From Legionellales bacterium (GTDB taxonomy: Bacteria; Pseudomonadota; Gammaproteobacteria; Comchoanobacterales; Comchoanobacteraceae), in the NCBI GenBank assembly GCA_002690495.1, contig NZEV01000032.1, positions 1 through 64,000 of the forward strand: DNA of 64,000 nucleotides. Direction: 5' to 3'. Positions 1 to 8,692 of this stretch are shown in pieces. Below the pieces are notes generated by a model that was not told the origin of the DNA, ran no database searches, and was given only the letters and a program-made list of their open reading frames with translations. The position numbers and the translations under genes were made by a program. The stretch's first letter is position 1; every line of letters starts with the position of its first letter.

Positions 1-939
1 ATTGAATCTAATGATATTCTTCCAGTATACATTCAATCAATCAATGCCAAAGTTGTGGACTCATGGAATCAAGCCTATACAAAATTGATTACTCATCTAT
101 TTTGGAATCAAAAAGTTACCGTCGAATTATCAAACAAAACTGAACGTTCCGTCTCTATTAAAGATGTCAATTTTATGTCACCAGATTCTATATTAGATCA
201 ATTAAATTTAAAACCTTGGCAACCAGTTGATAGACCGGTGATTCAATCCAGTGAAATTGAAAGTCTTAAACCAAATGATCTTATCACTGAAGTTGATTAT
301 ATTCCGGTTACTCAATGGCGTGAAGTCATTCAAATAATTAAACAACATCCTAATCAAACTTTAGATTTCAAGGTGGCAAGACAACTTAAACAAATCATTA
401 TTCCAATAAAAATTGGATCAACTCAATCCATATTTGGTTCAACTGATGGTACATTACCAATCAAACATATTTTACCAAAATGGCCCAAAGCAGAGATCAT
501 CAAATCTCGTGCAAATATATTTAATTCATCATTACTCGCATCACAACGCTTTATTGATCAACTGAATTTTCAAGTGAATGTTTTAGCAGCGATCTTATTT
601 GGGTATGCGCCAATATCAGCGTTATCTGGACCTGTTGGTATCAGTGGCATGATTTTAGAATCTCTCAACACAAATTTTTTAGTATGGCTCTATACTTTTG
701 CGATTATCAATATATCAATCGGTATTATTAATCTTCTTCCTCTTCCAGGATTAGATGGCGGACAAATAATCATCGCACTCATTAACCGCATTATTGGTTA
801 CCGCATCACATTACGATGGATAAGACTTTTAGAGCGAATCATTCTTATCTTCTTTTTTATACTCCTTGTGAAAGTCACTCTCAATGACATTGAACGAACA
901 CTACTTTATTATCAAAAACAGGACACTATTATTCAATGA
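1..939 (+). CDS. rseP: Site-2 protease RseP, C-terminal part (cut by window start)
   Basis: The frame is open from base 1, so the N-terminus with the HExxH zinc site lies outside the window; the GTG at 55 is not the real start. RseP is an inner-membrane zinc metalloprotease that cuts anti-sigma factor RseA and cleans up signal peptides. Visible here are a PDZ-like segment (SLKPNDLITEVDYIPVTQW), the conserved LSGPVGISG loop, and the last membrane segments with GIINLLPLPGLDGG, which carries the LDG motif that supplies the third zinc ligand. The hydrophobic C-terminus is as expected for the family. Its stop overlaps the next gene by ATGA, so the two are probably co-transcribed. The usual neighbour bamA is absent. 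Confidence 0.93.
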   Translation: MESNDILPVYIQSINAKVVDSWNQAYTKLITHLFWNQKVTVELSNKTERSVSIKDVNFMSPDSILDQLNLKPWQPVDRPVIQSSEIESLKPNDLITEVDYIPVTQWREVIQIIKQHPNQTLDFKVARQLKQIIIPIKIGSTQSIFGSTDGTLPIKHILPKWPKAEIIKSRANIFNSSLLASQRFIDQLNFQVNVLAAILFGYAPISALSGPVGISGMILESLNTNFLVWLYTFAIINISIGIINLLPLPGLDGGQIIIALINRIIGYRITLRWIRLLERIILIFFFILLVKVTLNDIERTLLYYQKQDTIIQ

Positions 940-1445
940 ATAAACTCAGCTATTTTCATGCACTTAAAACCGGGTTATCAGGTTCATTAGCTTCCTGTAT
1001 TTTTCTGATATTACATGAATCACATTGTATCTGGATCGTAATCAGTGCATTACTGATTTGTCACTCAAATCATTCATCAGATTTATCAAGCATCCTCACA
1101 GAAGCGATCGATCGTTTCATAGCAACTGGAATAGGTGTATTACTTGGAATCATTGGCTATGGTATGATATTTTTCATGATTACTGAGAATACGAAGGAAC
1201 TCATACCTTTAATTTGTCTCATGATTTTCGTCATATCTGATCTAATATTACAATCAACAAAAGCACCAACTGTACTGTCAATTTCAGCAGCAATAGTTAT
1301 GTTAGTTGGTATTCAAAATCATTCTGCTATTGAAGTGTCCTTCTCACGAGCAATGGATATATTTATCGGTTCATGCATCGGTATCATAATCTCATTATTG
1401 ATTAACCCATTATGCTATAAATATGGCCAACCAAAATCTGTATAA
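936..1445 (+). CDS. FUSC/aromatic-acid-exporter-like small membrane protein
   Basis: A 169-residue protein with about five to six hydrophobic helices and almost no soluble part. The pattern (N-terminal helix, HCIWIVISALL, then a RFIATGIGVLLG segment and a C-terminal SRAMDIFIGSCIGIIISLLINP) resembles the membrane half of FUSC / ArAE exporters, in which the R-x2-G-x2-G helix repeats. The soluble C-terminal domain of full-size members is missing. The ATG overlaps the rseP stop by four bases, suggesting translational coupling. The substrate cannot be told from the sequence. Confidence 0.6.
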   Translation: MNKLSYFHALKTGLSGSLASCIFLILHESHCIWIVISALLICHSNHSSDLSSILTEAIDRFIATGIGVLLGIIGYGMIFFMITENTKELIPLICLMIFVISDLILQSTKAPTVLSISAAIVMLVGIQNHSAIEVSFSRAMDIFIGSCIGIIISLLINPLCYKYGQPKSV

Positions 1446-1472
1446 GATCAATTCAATCAATGACTAAAGATC

Positions 1473-3116
1473 CTATTTATCCTCGAGCTGTTTCTTCATT
1501 AAATCACCGAAGGTCGCAGAAGACTCTTTGTCTTGAGTACGTGAGTACGAACCAGACCTTTGTTTCGGTTCAGTAATTGACATAGATAACATGTTCATCT
1601 TCTTGTCGTATGTTAAAAAGTATACTTCGAGGTGATCATTAATATTAGCTGTAAATTCCTTCGTCAGTTTTTTAACAACTACAGGTAATCCTTGTGTCGT
1701 TTCACCTAATAATTTTCCATCATCAATCGATGACACAGTAATCACAACACGATCGCCTTTATGATGAGATGTCAGGAATTCCTCAAAAGGATTATCCTCA
1801 AGTTGTTTTAGACCAAGAGAAATTCTTTCCTTTTCTGGATCTAAACTAATAATGACTGCAGTTAGTTCATCGCCTTTACTGATTTCTTTTAACCTTTCTT
1901 CACCATTTTCATCCCAGGTAATATCATTGACATGAACAAGACCATCAATCCCTCCAGGGAGTCCAATGAATACACCAAAATCGGTAATAGACTTGACTTG
2001 ACCAGTAACCTTATCTCCAATAGAGTGATCTTCACAGAATGCAGACCATGGGTTTTCTTTACATTGTTTAATTCCGAGAGATATTCTTCTTCTTTCTGCA
2101 TCGATGTCAAGTACCATCACTTCAACTTCATCACCAAGGTTTAAGATCTTACTTGGATGAATATTCTTATTTGACCAATCTAACTCAGACATATGGACTA
2201 AGCCTTCAATACCATCTTCTATTTCAATAAAGCAACCATAATCAAGCATGTTAGTCACTTTACCATGTAATCTTGTTCTAGGTGGATATCTTCGATCAAT
2301 ATTCACCCATGGATCATCAACCATCTGTTTTAAACCAAGTGAAACACGATTATTATCTTGATCATGGTTGAGTACCTTAACAGTGAGTTCTTCACCCACT
2401 TTAATCACTTCACTAGGATGCTTTAGCCTTTTCCAACTAATATCCGTGATATGCAGTAAACCATCTACACCACCTAAATCAATAAATGCACCGTAGTCAG
2501 TTAAGTTTTTAACAACACCAGTGACAACATCATCTATCTTCATAGTCTCTAAAATTTCTTTACGATCACCAATGGATTCACGCTCTTGAACAAGCTTTCT
2601 TGAAACTACGATGTTATTTCTTCTTTTTTCCATCTTCACAATTAAAAAAGAGAATTCTTTACCTTCGAGATCTTCAGGATTTTCCCTAACCGCTTTTGTA
2701 AATGCATGCGAACCAGGTAAAAATGCAGTCACTGATCCTAAATCAACAAGAAAACCACCTTTTTTTCTTTCGAGTACTTTTCCTACAATCATCTCATCAG
2801 ATTTGAATGCATCAGATAATAAATCCCAAGCACGATTTTTAATGGCTTGTTCTCTTGAAAGAATAGTTAGACCATCTCCATTATCAACTGTCACAAGTAA
2901 AAAATCTAACTCGTCACCAATATTAATATCGATATTACCCTGTGCATCAGCAAACTGTTTGATGTTGACTCTAGATTCTGACTTTAAGCCTGCATTTACA
3001 ATGGCAAACTGCCCATCAACAGCCTCTATTTTACCCTTAATAATCGTGCCGGGTGTAAAGTTTACTGTATCTAATTGCTCTTTCTCTAAGTCTTGGAATT
3101 TAAGTTGATTTTTCAT
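1473..3116 (-). CDS. rpsA: 30S ribosomal protein S1
   Basis: 547 residues, close to the 557 of E. coli. Six S1 (OB-fold) repeats are visible; the most typical ones contain DYGAFIDLGGVDGLLHITD, DYGCFIEIEDGIEGLVHMSE and DFGVFIGLPGGIDGLVHVND, while the first two (ribosome-binding in E. coli) and the sixth are divergent, as is normal. S1 captures and unfolds mRNA on the small subunit. It follows cmk, the conserved order in gammaproteobacteria. The bases in front of the ATG show no Shine-Dalgarno sequence, as in E. coli rpsA, where this weak site allows S1 to repress its own translation; the same control is inferred here. Confidence 0.97.
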   Translation of the reverse strand: MKNQLKFQDLEKEQLDTVNFTPGTIIKGKIEAVDGQFAIVNAGLKSESRVNIKQFADAQGNIDINIGDELDFLLVTVDNGDGLTILSREQAIKNRAWDLLSDAFKSDEMIVGKVLERKKGGFLVDLGSVTAFLPGSHAFTKAVRENPEDLEGKEFSFLIVKMEKRRNNIVVSRKLVQERESIGDRKEILETMKIDDVVTGVVKNLTDYGAFIDLGGVDGLLHITDISWKRLKHPSEVIKVGEELTVKVLNHDQDNNRVSLGLKQMVDDPWVNIDRRYPPRTRLHGKVTNMLDYGCFIEIEDGIEGLVHMSELDWSNKNIHPSKILNLGDEVEVMVLDIDAERRRISLGIKQCKENPWSAFCEDHSIGDKVTGQVKSITDFGVFIGLPGGIDGLVHVNDITWDENGEERLKEISKGDELTAVIISLDPEKERISLGLKQLEDNPFEEFLTSHHKGDRVVITVSSIDDGKLLGETTQGLPVVVKKLTKEFTANINDHLEVYFLTYDKKMNMLSMSITEPKQRSGSYSRTQDKESSATFGDLMKKQLEDK

Positions 3117-3163
3117 AATTTAAAAAATGTAGCCATAGGCTGGTTAATAGTTTGTAAAAGTGC

Positions 3164-3844
3164 CTAAGCACCGCTCATTGCTTCACTGACTTCTATGACT
3201 TGTGAAACTACTTCATCAAAAGTATATTCTGATGAATCAATTAAATATGCTCCTTTAGGAACAACCATTGGTGATACTGACCGGTGCATATCATTGAAAT
3301 CTCTATTTGTAATATCATCACAAATATCTTCTAAGTTAGCATCAATTCCTTTATTAATCAACTGTTGATACCGTCTTTTAGCCCTAACCTCAGGACTTGC
3401 TGTTAGAAAAATTTTTATCCGAGCTTCAGGAAATATTTTTGACCCCATGTCTCTACCATCTGCCACAAGACCAGATTCATGATCAAAGTCTCTTTGTTTT
3501 TTGATTAAACCCTCTCTCAATACTTTAGATTGAGAGATCTGAGAAGCGAGATTCCCGTATGATTCAGATGTGACTTTTGATGTGATATCCTCTCCATTTA
3601 ATAACACCATATAATCTTTACTATTTTTAGGATGAGTTACAAACTCTATAGAATCATTGTTAAGTTGATCGACTATTTCACTTATTTGATTAGATGTATA
3701 TATATTATTTAAAACATAGTAAGCAGCAATACGATAAATCACACCACTATTCAAGTAATGATAATTTAATCTTTTAGAAACTGACCATGAAACACTACTC
3801 TTTCCGGTGCCAACAGGTCCATCGATAGTAATGATATTTTTCAT
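3164..3844 (-). CDS. cmk: Cytidylate kinase
   Basis: 226 residues, the usual size. The enzyme phosphorylates CMP and dCMP with ATP. The P-loop is GPVGTGKSS at residues 9-17; SGVIYRIAAYY is the substrate-binding SGxxYR segment, VADGRDMGS carries the conserved DGRD, and KIFLTASPEVRAKRR is the typical lid region. The ATG overlaps the gyrA stop as ATGA, so translation is probably coupled to gyrA; rpsA follows 47 bp downstream. In most relatives serC, pheA and aroA stand between gyrA and cmk, so this arrangement looks like operon collapse. Confidence 0.96.
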   Translation of the reverse strand: MKNIITIDGPVGTGKSSVSWSVSKRLNYHYLNSGVIYRIAAYYVLNNIYTSNQISEIVDQLNNDSIEFVTHPKNSKDYMVLLNGEDITSKVTSESYGNLASQISQSKVLREGLIKKQRDFDHESGLVADGRDMGSKIFPEARIKIFLTASPEVRAKRRYQQLINKGIDANLEDICDDITNRDFNDMHRSVSPMVVPKGAYLIDSSEYTFDEVVSQVIEVSEAMSGA

Positions 3845-6396
3845 TCTAACTCTAGGTTTTCGTCAACATCTACGGGCTCACTCACTGATTGCAATGCCAC
3901 GAGCTGCTCATTGTCAGATAGATTAATTAACTTTACGCCCTGAGTTTGTCTTCCAATTAGGGATATTTCGCTGACCTTTAATCGAACCATTGTACCACCC
4001 GCTGTGAGAAGGAGTACCTCTTCATCTTTATCGACAGCTATTGCTCCGATTACATGACCGGTCCTATCGGTTAAACGCATGCTCATCACACCTAATCCAC
4101 CACGACTCGTTTCTCGGAAAAGTTTAAGGTTTGTTCTTTTACCAAAACCATTATTCGTCACTGTCAGAATTTGAGCCTTATCAGTGACTACAATCATTGA
4201 AATCACTGTCTGATCTTTATGTAATTTAATCCCACGAACACCTCTAGCATTTCTTCCAATTGGCCTTAACTCTGAACAACAGAAGCGATTGACCTTACCG
4301 TGGTTTGTAAACAACATGATCTGATCATTTTCTTTCACTAAATCAACACCAATGAGCGCGTCTCCATCATCTAAATTAATAGCATTAACTCCTGAATTTC
4401 TTGGCTTAGAAAATGCTGATAATGGCGTTTTCTTGATTGTTCCCTGTTTTGTAGACATCACAACACATTCTTCGGAGTTGAGATCACTCACGCAAAGCAG
4501 TGCACTAATTGATTCATCGCTAAGTAACTTAAGGTAATTAACAAGCGGTCTACCTCGCGACCCTCTGCTCGACATTGGCAGACGATACACTTTCAACCAG
4601 AAAAGTCGACCCTTAGTCGTGAAACAAAGCATTGTGTCATGAGTAGAGGCAACAGAAAGGAATTTTATGACATCTTCCTCTTTAATGGCAGAGGCCGACT
4701 TACCTCGCCCACCTCGACGCTGAGCAGAATAATTTTCAACAGGTTGCGTCTTAGCATAGCCCTCTTGTGTTAATGTTACTACAACTTGTTGATTGGGAAT
4801 CAAATCCTCATTATCAATTTCTTGGTAACTTTCTAAAATTTCTGTACGGCGCTCATCACCAAACTGATCACGCACTTCCACAAGCTCTTCTTTGATTAGA
4901 GCCATTAATTTTTCATTACTTGATAAAATAGCGATATAACCTTTGATCTGCTCAATAATTGAAGCATGATCTGCTAAAATTTTATCCCGTTCAAGTCCAG
5001 TCAAACGATGCAATCTCAGATCAAGTATCGCCTGTGCTTGCTGTTGAGAGAGGAAGTATTGACCATCTCTAACACCATATTGATCACTTATTTCATCAAT
5101 CTTGGTTAGATCGAGGTATGAGAAAACAAGTTGAGAGAGATCAACTTTCCATCCTTTGTTAATCAGTGTTTTCTTTGCTTCCTGCGGTGTTGGTGATGAT
5201 TTAATTATTTCAATTACCTCATCAAGGTAGCTAATTGCAACAGCTAAGCCTTCAAGAATATGAGCTTTGTTTTTAGCTTTTGCTAAGAGAAAAAGGGTTC
5301 GACGAGTAACAACTTCTCTTCGATGAGTAATGAAGGCATTTAAAATATCTAGCAAAGGCATACACTTTGGTACGCCGCCATGTAAACAGACCATATTAAT
5401 ACCAAATACCGTTTGCAAAGCAGTTTGTTTAAGTAGATTATTCTTAACTACTTCAGCATTTTCCCCTCTTTTGACTTCTATAGCAATACGCATGCCGTGA
5501 CGATCACTTTCATCACGCAAGGTTTGTATGCCTTCAAGCTTCTTATCCTTTACTAACTGTCCAATGTTGTAGAGTAACTTGGCTTTGTTGACCTGGAATG
5601 GAATTTCTGTCACGGCGATAGTTTGACGATTGGTTTTAGGGTGAGTTTCAATCTCCATTTTTGCTGAAAGCTGGATTTTACCTCGACCAGTCTCATAGGC
5701 TTGAATGATGCCGCTTTTTCCGTTAATGAAAGCAGCTGTAGGGAAATCTGGCCCTGATATATGCTCCATGATATCAACCAGTGTTGCATCTGGGCGGTCT
5801 ATTAACTCGATAGTACCATTTATCACCTCAACAATATTATGAGGAGGAATATTGGTGGCCATACCTACGGCAATACCAGAAGAACCATTAACAAGTAAAT
5901 TAGGATAACGAGCTGGTAGAACTGTTGGCTCCACCTCAGAGTTATCGAAGTTTGGGATAAAATCGACTGTGTCACACTCTATGTCATCTAGTAATCGACC
6001 CGAAAGTTTAAAGAGTCTAATTTCGGTATATCTCATAGATGCCGCTGAATCACCGTCCACTGAACCAAAGTTTCCGTGTCCATCAATCAGTGGATAGCGC
6101 ATCGAAAAATCTTGTGCCATACGGACAATGGCATCGTATACAGCCCCTTCTCCATGAGGGTGATAACGACCGAGCGTGTCACCAACTGTTTTAGCCGATT
6201 TTTTATAAGCTTTATTCCAGTGTATACCAAGTTGATTCATACAATGGAGCACCCTACGATGCACTGGCTTTAAGCCATCTCGGACATCTGGAAGGGCTCG
6301 GCCGACGATGACACTCATTGCATAGTCTAGGTAGGCATTTTTAATCTCGTCCTCAACTAATTGAGGGCTTATTATTTCATGTTTAAAATCATTCAT
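3841..6396 (-). CDS. gyrA: DNA gyrase subunit A
   Basis: 851 residues. Catalytic Tyr is Y123 (AASMRYTEIRL). The GyrA box QRRGGRG near residue 560 marks this as gyrase rather than ParC, because the box is needed to wrap DNA. Six C-terminal blades and an acidic tail (VDVDENLELE) follow. Gyrase introduces negative supercoils with GyrB, which is not in the window. The quinolone-determining region reads HPHGEGAVYDA, so the serine equivalent to E. coli S83 is glycine (G84 here) while the aspartate equivalent to D87 is kept (D88). It is the first gene of a gyrA-cmk-rpsA unit; the divergent intergenic region shared with dksA must hold its promoter. Confidence 0.97.
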   Translation of the reverse strand: MNDFKHEIISPQLVEDEIKNAYLDYAMSVIVGRALPDVRDGLKPVHRRVLHCMNQLGIHWNKAYKKSAKTVGDTLGRYHPHGEGAVYDAIVRMAQDFSMRYPLIDGHGNFGSVDGDSAASMRYTEIRLFKLSGRLLDDIECDTVDFIPNFDNSEVEPTVLPARYPNLLVNGSSGIAVGMATNIPPHNIVEVINGTIELIDRPDATLVDIMEHISGPDFPTAAFINGKSGIIQAYETGRGKIQLSAKMEIETHPKTNRQTIAVTEIPFQVNKAKLLYNIGQLVKDKKLEGIQTLRDESDRHGMRIAIEVKRGENAEVVKNNLLKQTALQTVFGINMVCLHGGVPKCMPLLDILNAFITHRREVVTRRTLFLLAKAKNKAHILEGLAVAISYLDEVIEIIKSSPTPQEAKKTLINKGWKVDLSQLVFSYLDLTKIDEISDQYGVRDGQYFLSQQQAQAILDLRLHRLTGLERDKILADHASIIEQIKGYIAILSSNEKLMALIKEELVEVRDQFGDERRTEILESYQEIDNEDLIPNQQVVVTLTQEGYAKTQPVENYSAQRRGGRGKSASAIKEEDVIKFLSVASTHDTMLCFTTKGRLFWLKVYRLPMSSRGSRGRPLVNYLKLLSDESISALLCVSDLNSEECVVMSTKQGTIKKTPLSAFSKPRNSGVNAINLDDGDALIGVDLVKENDQIMLFTNHGKVNRFCCSELRPIGRNARGVRGIKLHKDQTVISMIVVTDKAQILTVTNNGFGKRTNLKLFRETSRGGLGVMSMRLTDRTGHVIGAIAVDKDEEVLLLTAGGTMVRLKVSEISLIGRQTQGVKLINLSDNEQLVALQSVSEPVDVDENLELE

Positions 6397-6558
6397 ATCA
6401 ATTTTCTTTAAAATTATACTCTAAATCACAACCAGCATACAAATCAACTTTAAAAAATAATTAGAAAAAAAACTTCAAAAACAAACCAATATTTAACATG
6501 TTTTTTCATACACTTAAACCCATTTTAATTGATTTTTTCTCAATAGATGTTATCATAA

Positions 6559-6564
6559 TATAAT
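6559..6564 (+). promoter_or_regulatory. Probable -10 element of dksA-like gene
   Basis: A perfect TATAAT lies 27 bases in front of the ATG in the 194-bp divergent region between gyrA and the dksA-like gene. No good -35 at 17 bp is seen; TTGATT at 6529-6534 is too far. A GGAGA ribosome site follows at about 6581. Confidence 0.5.
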
Positions 6565-6590
6565 AGAGGGAATGGAATACGGAGAAACTC

Positions 6591-7010
6591 ATGAAAGAAT
6601 ATAAGACACAGAAGGATTTACTTAAAAATGCGTTTAAGGATGAATACATGTGCGATTCTCAACTTGCTTTCTTTGAGAAAAGACTTAAACATGATCGTGA
6701 GTCAGTCTTAAAGAGTATTGAAAATACAAAATCCGATTTTACTAACGAAGAAGTTACAAGCGATGAAAATGATATGGCCTCTAATCAAGAGATTAAAATC
6801 CGAAACTTAAGATTAATTGAACGACAAACAAAGTTATTACATAAAATCGAAAATGCCATCGATAGGATACACAATGGTGAATTTGGTTATTGCGACAGAA
6901 CAGGGGAAGAAATTGGACTTCCTAGACTACTCGCTCGACCAACTGCAACATTATCAATCGAAGCAAAAGAATCTCAGGAAGTGATCGAAAGACAAGATCA
7001 CAGTGAGTAA
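6591..7010 (+). CDS. dksA: DksA-family RNA polymerase-binding factor lacking most zinc ligands
   Basis: 139 residues, a little shorter than E. coli DksA (151). The protein inserts a coiled coil into the RNA polymerase secondary channel and, with ppGpp, changes promoter choice. The tip motif DxxDxA is intact (D58, D61, A63 in SDENDMAS). The zinc-finger region aligns clearly (FGYCDRTGEEIGLPRLLARP), but of the four ligands only C101 remains; the others are T104, S122 and A125. This resembles zinc-free DksA2-type paralogues but goes further. GGAGA stands seven bases before the ATG. The 3' end overlaps the convergent PAP2-like gene by 13 bp. TraR or another DksA-like protein is the alternative; the length favours DksA. 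Confidence 0.9.
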   Translation: MKEYKTQKDLLKNAFKDEYMCDSQLAFFEKRLKHDRESVLKSIENTKSDFTNEEVTSDENDMASNQEIKIRNLRLIERQTKLLHKIENAIDRIHNGEFGYCDRTGEEIGLPRLLARPTATLSIEAKESQEVIERQDHSE

Positions 7011-7609
7011 ACTCTCAATCTTTGCACCCATTTGAACTGATTAGGATCGTAAAAGCCAATCCTTTGAAACAAATACTCTACCCCGTAGGCAATGATCATC
7101 CATTTGAAATAAAACCATTGTACATTAGTATTACTTAGTATTCCTTGATGCATTGACCAATAGCTTATTACACATGCAATCGCCAATCGAGAAAATATAT
7201 CAAATGCCATAATTGCTCTTAGGAAAGTTAATATCAGAAATAAAAACATCGCCGCGACCAATATATCAATCGGTTGGTGGTAGCCACAATAAACCAATGC
7301 ACTTCCCGTTAATAGAATGACCACTAGAAATTGTAATAACTGTTTGCGAGGATCTAATATCAACCCATAGACTGTGCCATATGCAATTGTGTGACCGCTA
7401 GGAATACTCCATCCCAGAAGCATCATCCATTCAGATAATGGCATGCCTATGTACGCTTTTAAATAACATTTAAAAATCAAAACCAAACAATAAGATTGTG
7501 CAATAAACATCGTCTTTTTTTCTGAGAATCTTATAAATAATGTACCAATCGCTATGACACTGAGAAGGTCTATGATCATATGTGAAATTATTAAGCCAAA
7601 TGTGTGCAT
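6998..7609 (-). CDS. PAP2-superfamily integral membrane phosphatase
   Basis: 203 residues with about six membrane helices. Motifs of type 2 phosphatidic acid phosphatases are visible: PSGHT (residues 70-74, second motif with catalytic His) and GYHQPID (H111 and D115, third motif with the nucleophilic His and its Asp partner). The first motif (KxxxxxxRP) is not clear, and the Arg that normally precedes the third motif is replaced. Likely substrates are lipid phosphates such as undecaprenyl or phosphatidylglycerol phosphate, but this is inference. It converges with the dksA-like gene. Confidence 0.65.
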   Translation of the reverse strand: MHTFGLIISHMIIDLLSVIAIGTLFIRFSEKKTMFIAQSYCLVLIFKCYLKAYIGMPLSEWMMLLGWSIPSGHTIAYGTVYGLILDPRKQLLQFLVVILLTGSALVYCGYHQPIDILVAAMFLFLILTFLRAIMAFDIFSRLAIACVISYWSMHQGILSNTNVQWFYFKWMIIAYGVEYLFQRIGFYDPNQFKWVQRLRVYSL

Positions 7610-7649
7610 AGTAAAATATTAACACCGAATAGAGCTTTAAAACAAATTA

Positions 7650-8603
7650 TTACTTACCCTCAAAATGAATGGGATCGATTTTATGATGATCATATTTTAA
7701 ACTTAAGCCAAGATTACGCCTCAAAAATATTGCAGCCTTACTGATTGTTTTTTCTGCTTCAGGCACATACAAACCTAGCAGATGATGCGCATGCATACAT
7801 CCTTCATTGACATAAAAATTAGCTTCAACACCAAAATCTAAAGCCCTAGTATAAAAGTATCTTGCTGTATCAATTAACATATCATCTGTTCCAATACTAA
7901 TAAACATTGGCGGGAACTTTTTTAGATTTGCATAAATTGGCGATACAAGTGGATCTTTGGGGTCATGACCATTTAAATATGCAGCTGAACATGTTCGTAG
8001 TATTTTTTCACTCAAAATAATGTCTTTTTTTTCTAAGTCATGATAAATGTTTGTATCGTCATACATTTCCACCGTCACACAAGGTGATAAGAGCACTAAT
8101 GCTGCTGGTAACAAAGCGTTTCTCTTTCTAAGTATTGAGAGTGTAGATAATGCTAATGATGCTCCAGCTGAATCAGCCACAAATGCAATTTTATGTTCAG
8201 GATATCCTAACTCTAAAAGATAATCATAGGATTTTACACAATCATAAATTCCAGCAGGAAAAGGGTGTTCTGGAGCTAATCTATAGTCGGGGATCAACAT
8301 GGGCACACCCGTTACAGACACAACATCATAGCCACACCTTTGATAACTTTTTGAAGATCCTTGGCAAAAACCGCCACCATGAAAGTACAGTATAATACTC
8401 TCTTTTGTACTAAGGTCGTCCTTGATCCATCTTCCATGAATATGCTCATGTATTTTTAATTCTGAAACAATCGCTGTTTTGGGCATTTCAAGTGACCCAA
8501 AAGCAAATTCCATCTCATTGCGCAGATCACTAATTGAAAGCGACTTTAAATAATCTTTCTGACGTCTTATCTGCTGTTTAATGAACCAATTTTTAAGTGA
8601 CAT
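7650..8603 (-). CDS. Alpha/beta hydrolase, hormone-sensitive-lipase family esterase
   Basis: 317 residues. The oxyanion-hole motif HGGGF is at residues 75-79 and the nucleophile elbow is ADSAG with S145 (GDSAG in most members). The charge relay can be completed by an Asp in SIGTDDMLID and a His in NEGCMHAHH near the C-terminus. This is the group of short-chain ester and lipid hydrolases related to hormone-sensitive lipase. No signal peptide is seen, so it is probably cytoplasmic. The gene is followed by the PAP2-like gene 40 bp downstream on the same strand; a shared role in lipid turnover is possible but unproven. Confidence 0.85.
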   Translation of the reverse strand: MSLKNWFIKQQIRRQKDYLKSLSISDLRNEMEFAFGSLEMPKTAIVSELKIHEHIHGRWIKDDLSTKESIILYFHGGGFCQGSSKSYQRCGYDVVSVTGVPMLIPDYRLAPEHPFPAGIYDCVKSYDYLLELGYPEHKIAFVADSAGASLALSTLSILRKRNALLPAALVLLSPCVTVEMYDDTNIYHDLEKKDIILSEKILRTCSAAYLNGHDPKDPLVSPIYANLKKFPPMFISIGTDDMLIDTARYFYTRALDFGVEANFYVNEGCMHAHHLLGLYVPEAEKTISKAAIFLRRNLGLSLKYDHHKIDPIHFEGK

Positions 8604-8692
8604 ACTCTAATTATAGTTGATAAACAGTAAATACATTCTGAAATTTTAAAACAGTATTTGTATCGTCAAGACAATCAAATTATAATTAGAAT

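Noticed and set aside
6502-6516. 15-base repeat TTTTTCATACACTTA, also at 22914-22928, upstream of dksA and fabI
   Set aside because: A 15-mer match is expected by chance a few times in AT-rich 64 kb; no other copy was seen and there is no consistent distance to promoters.
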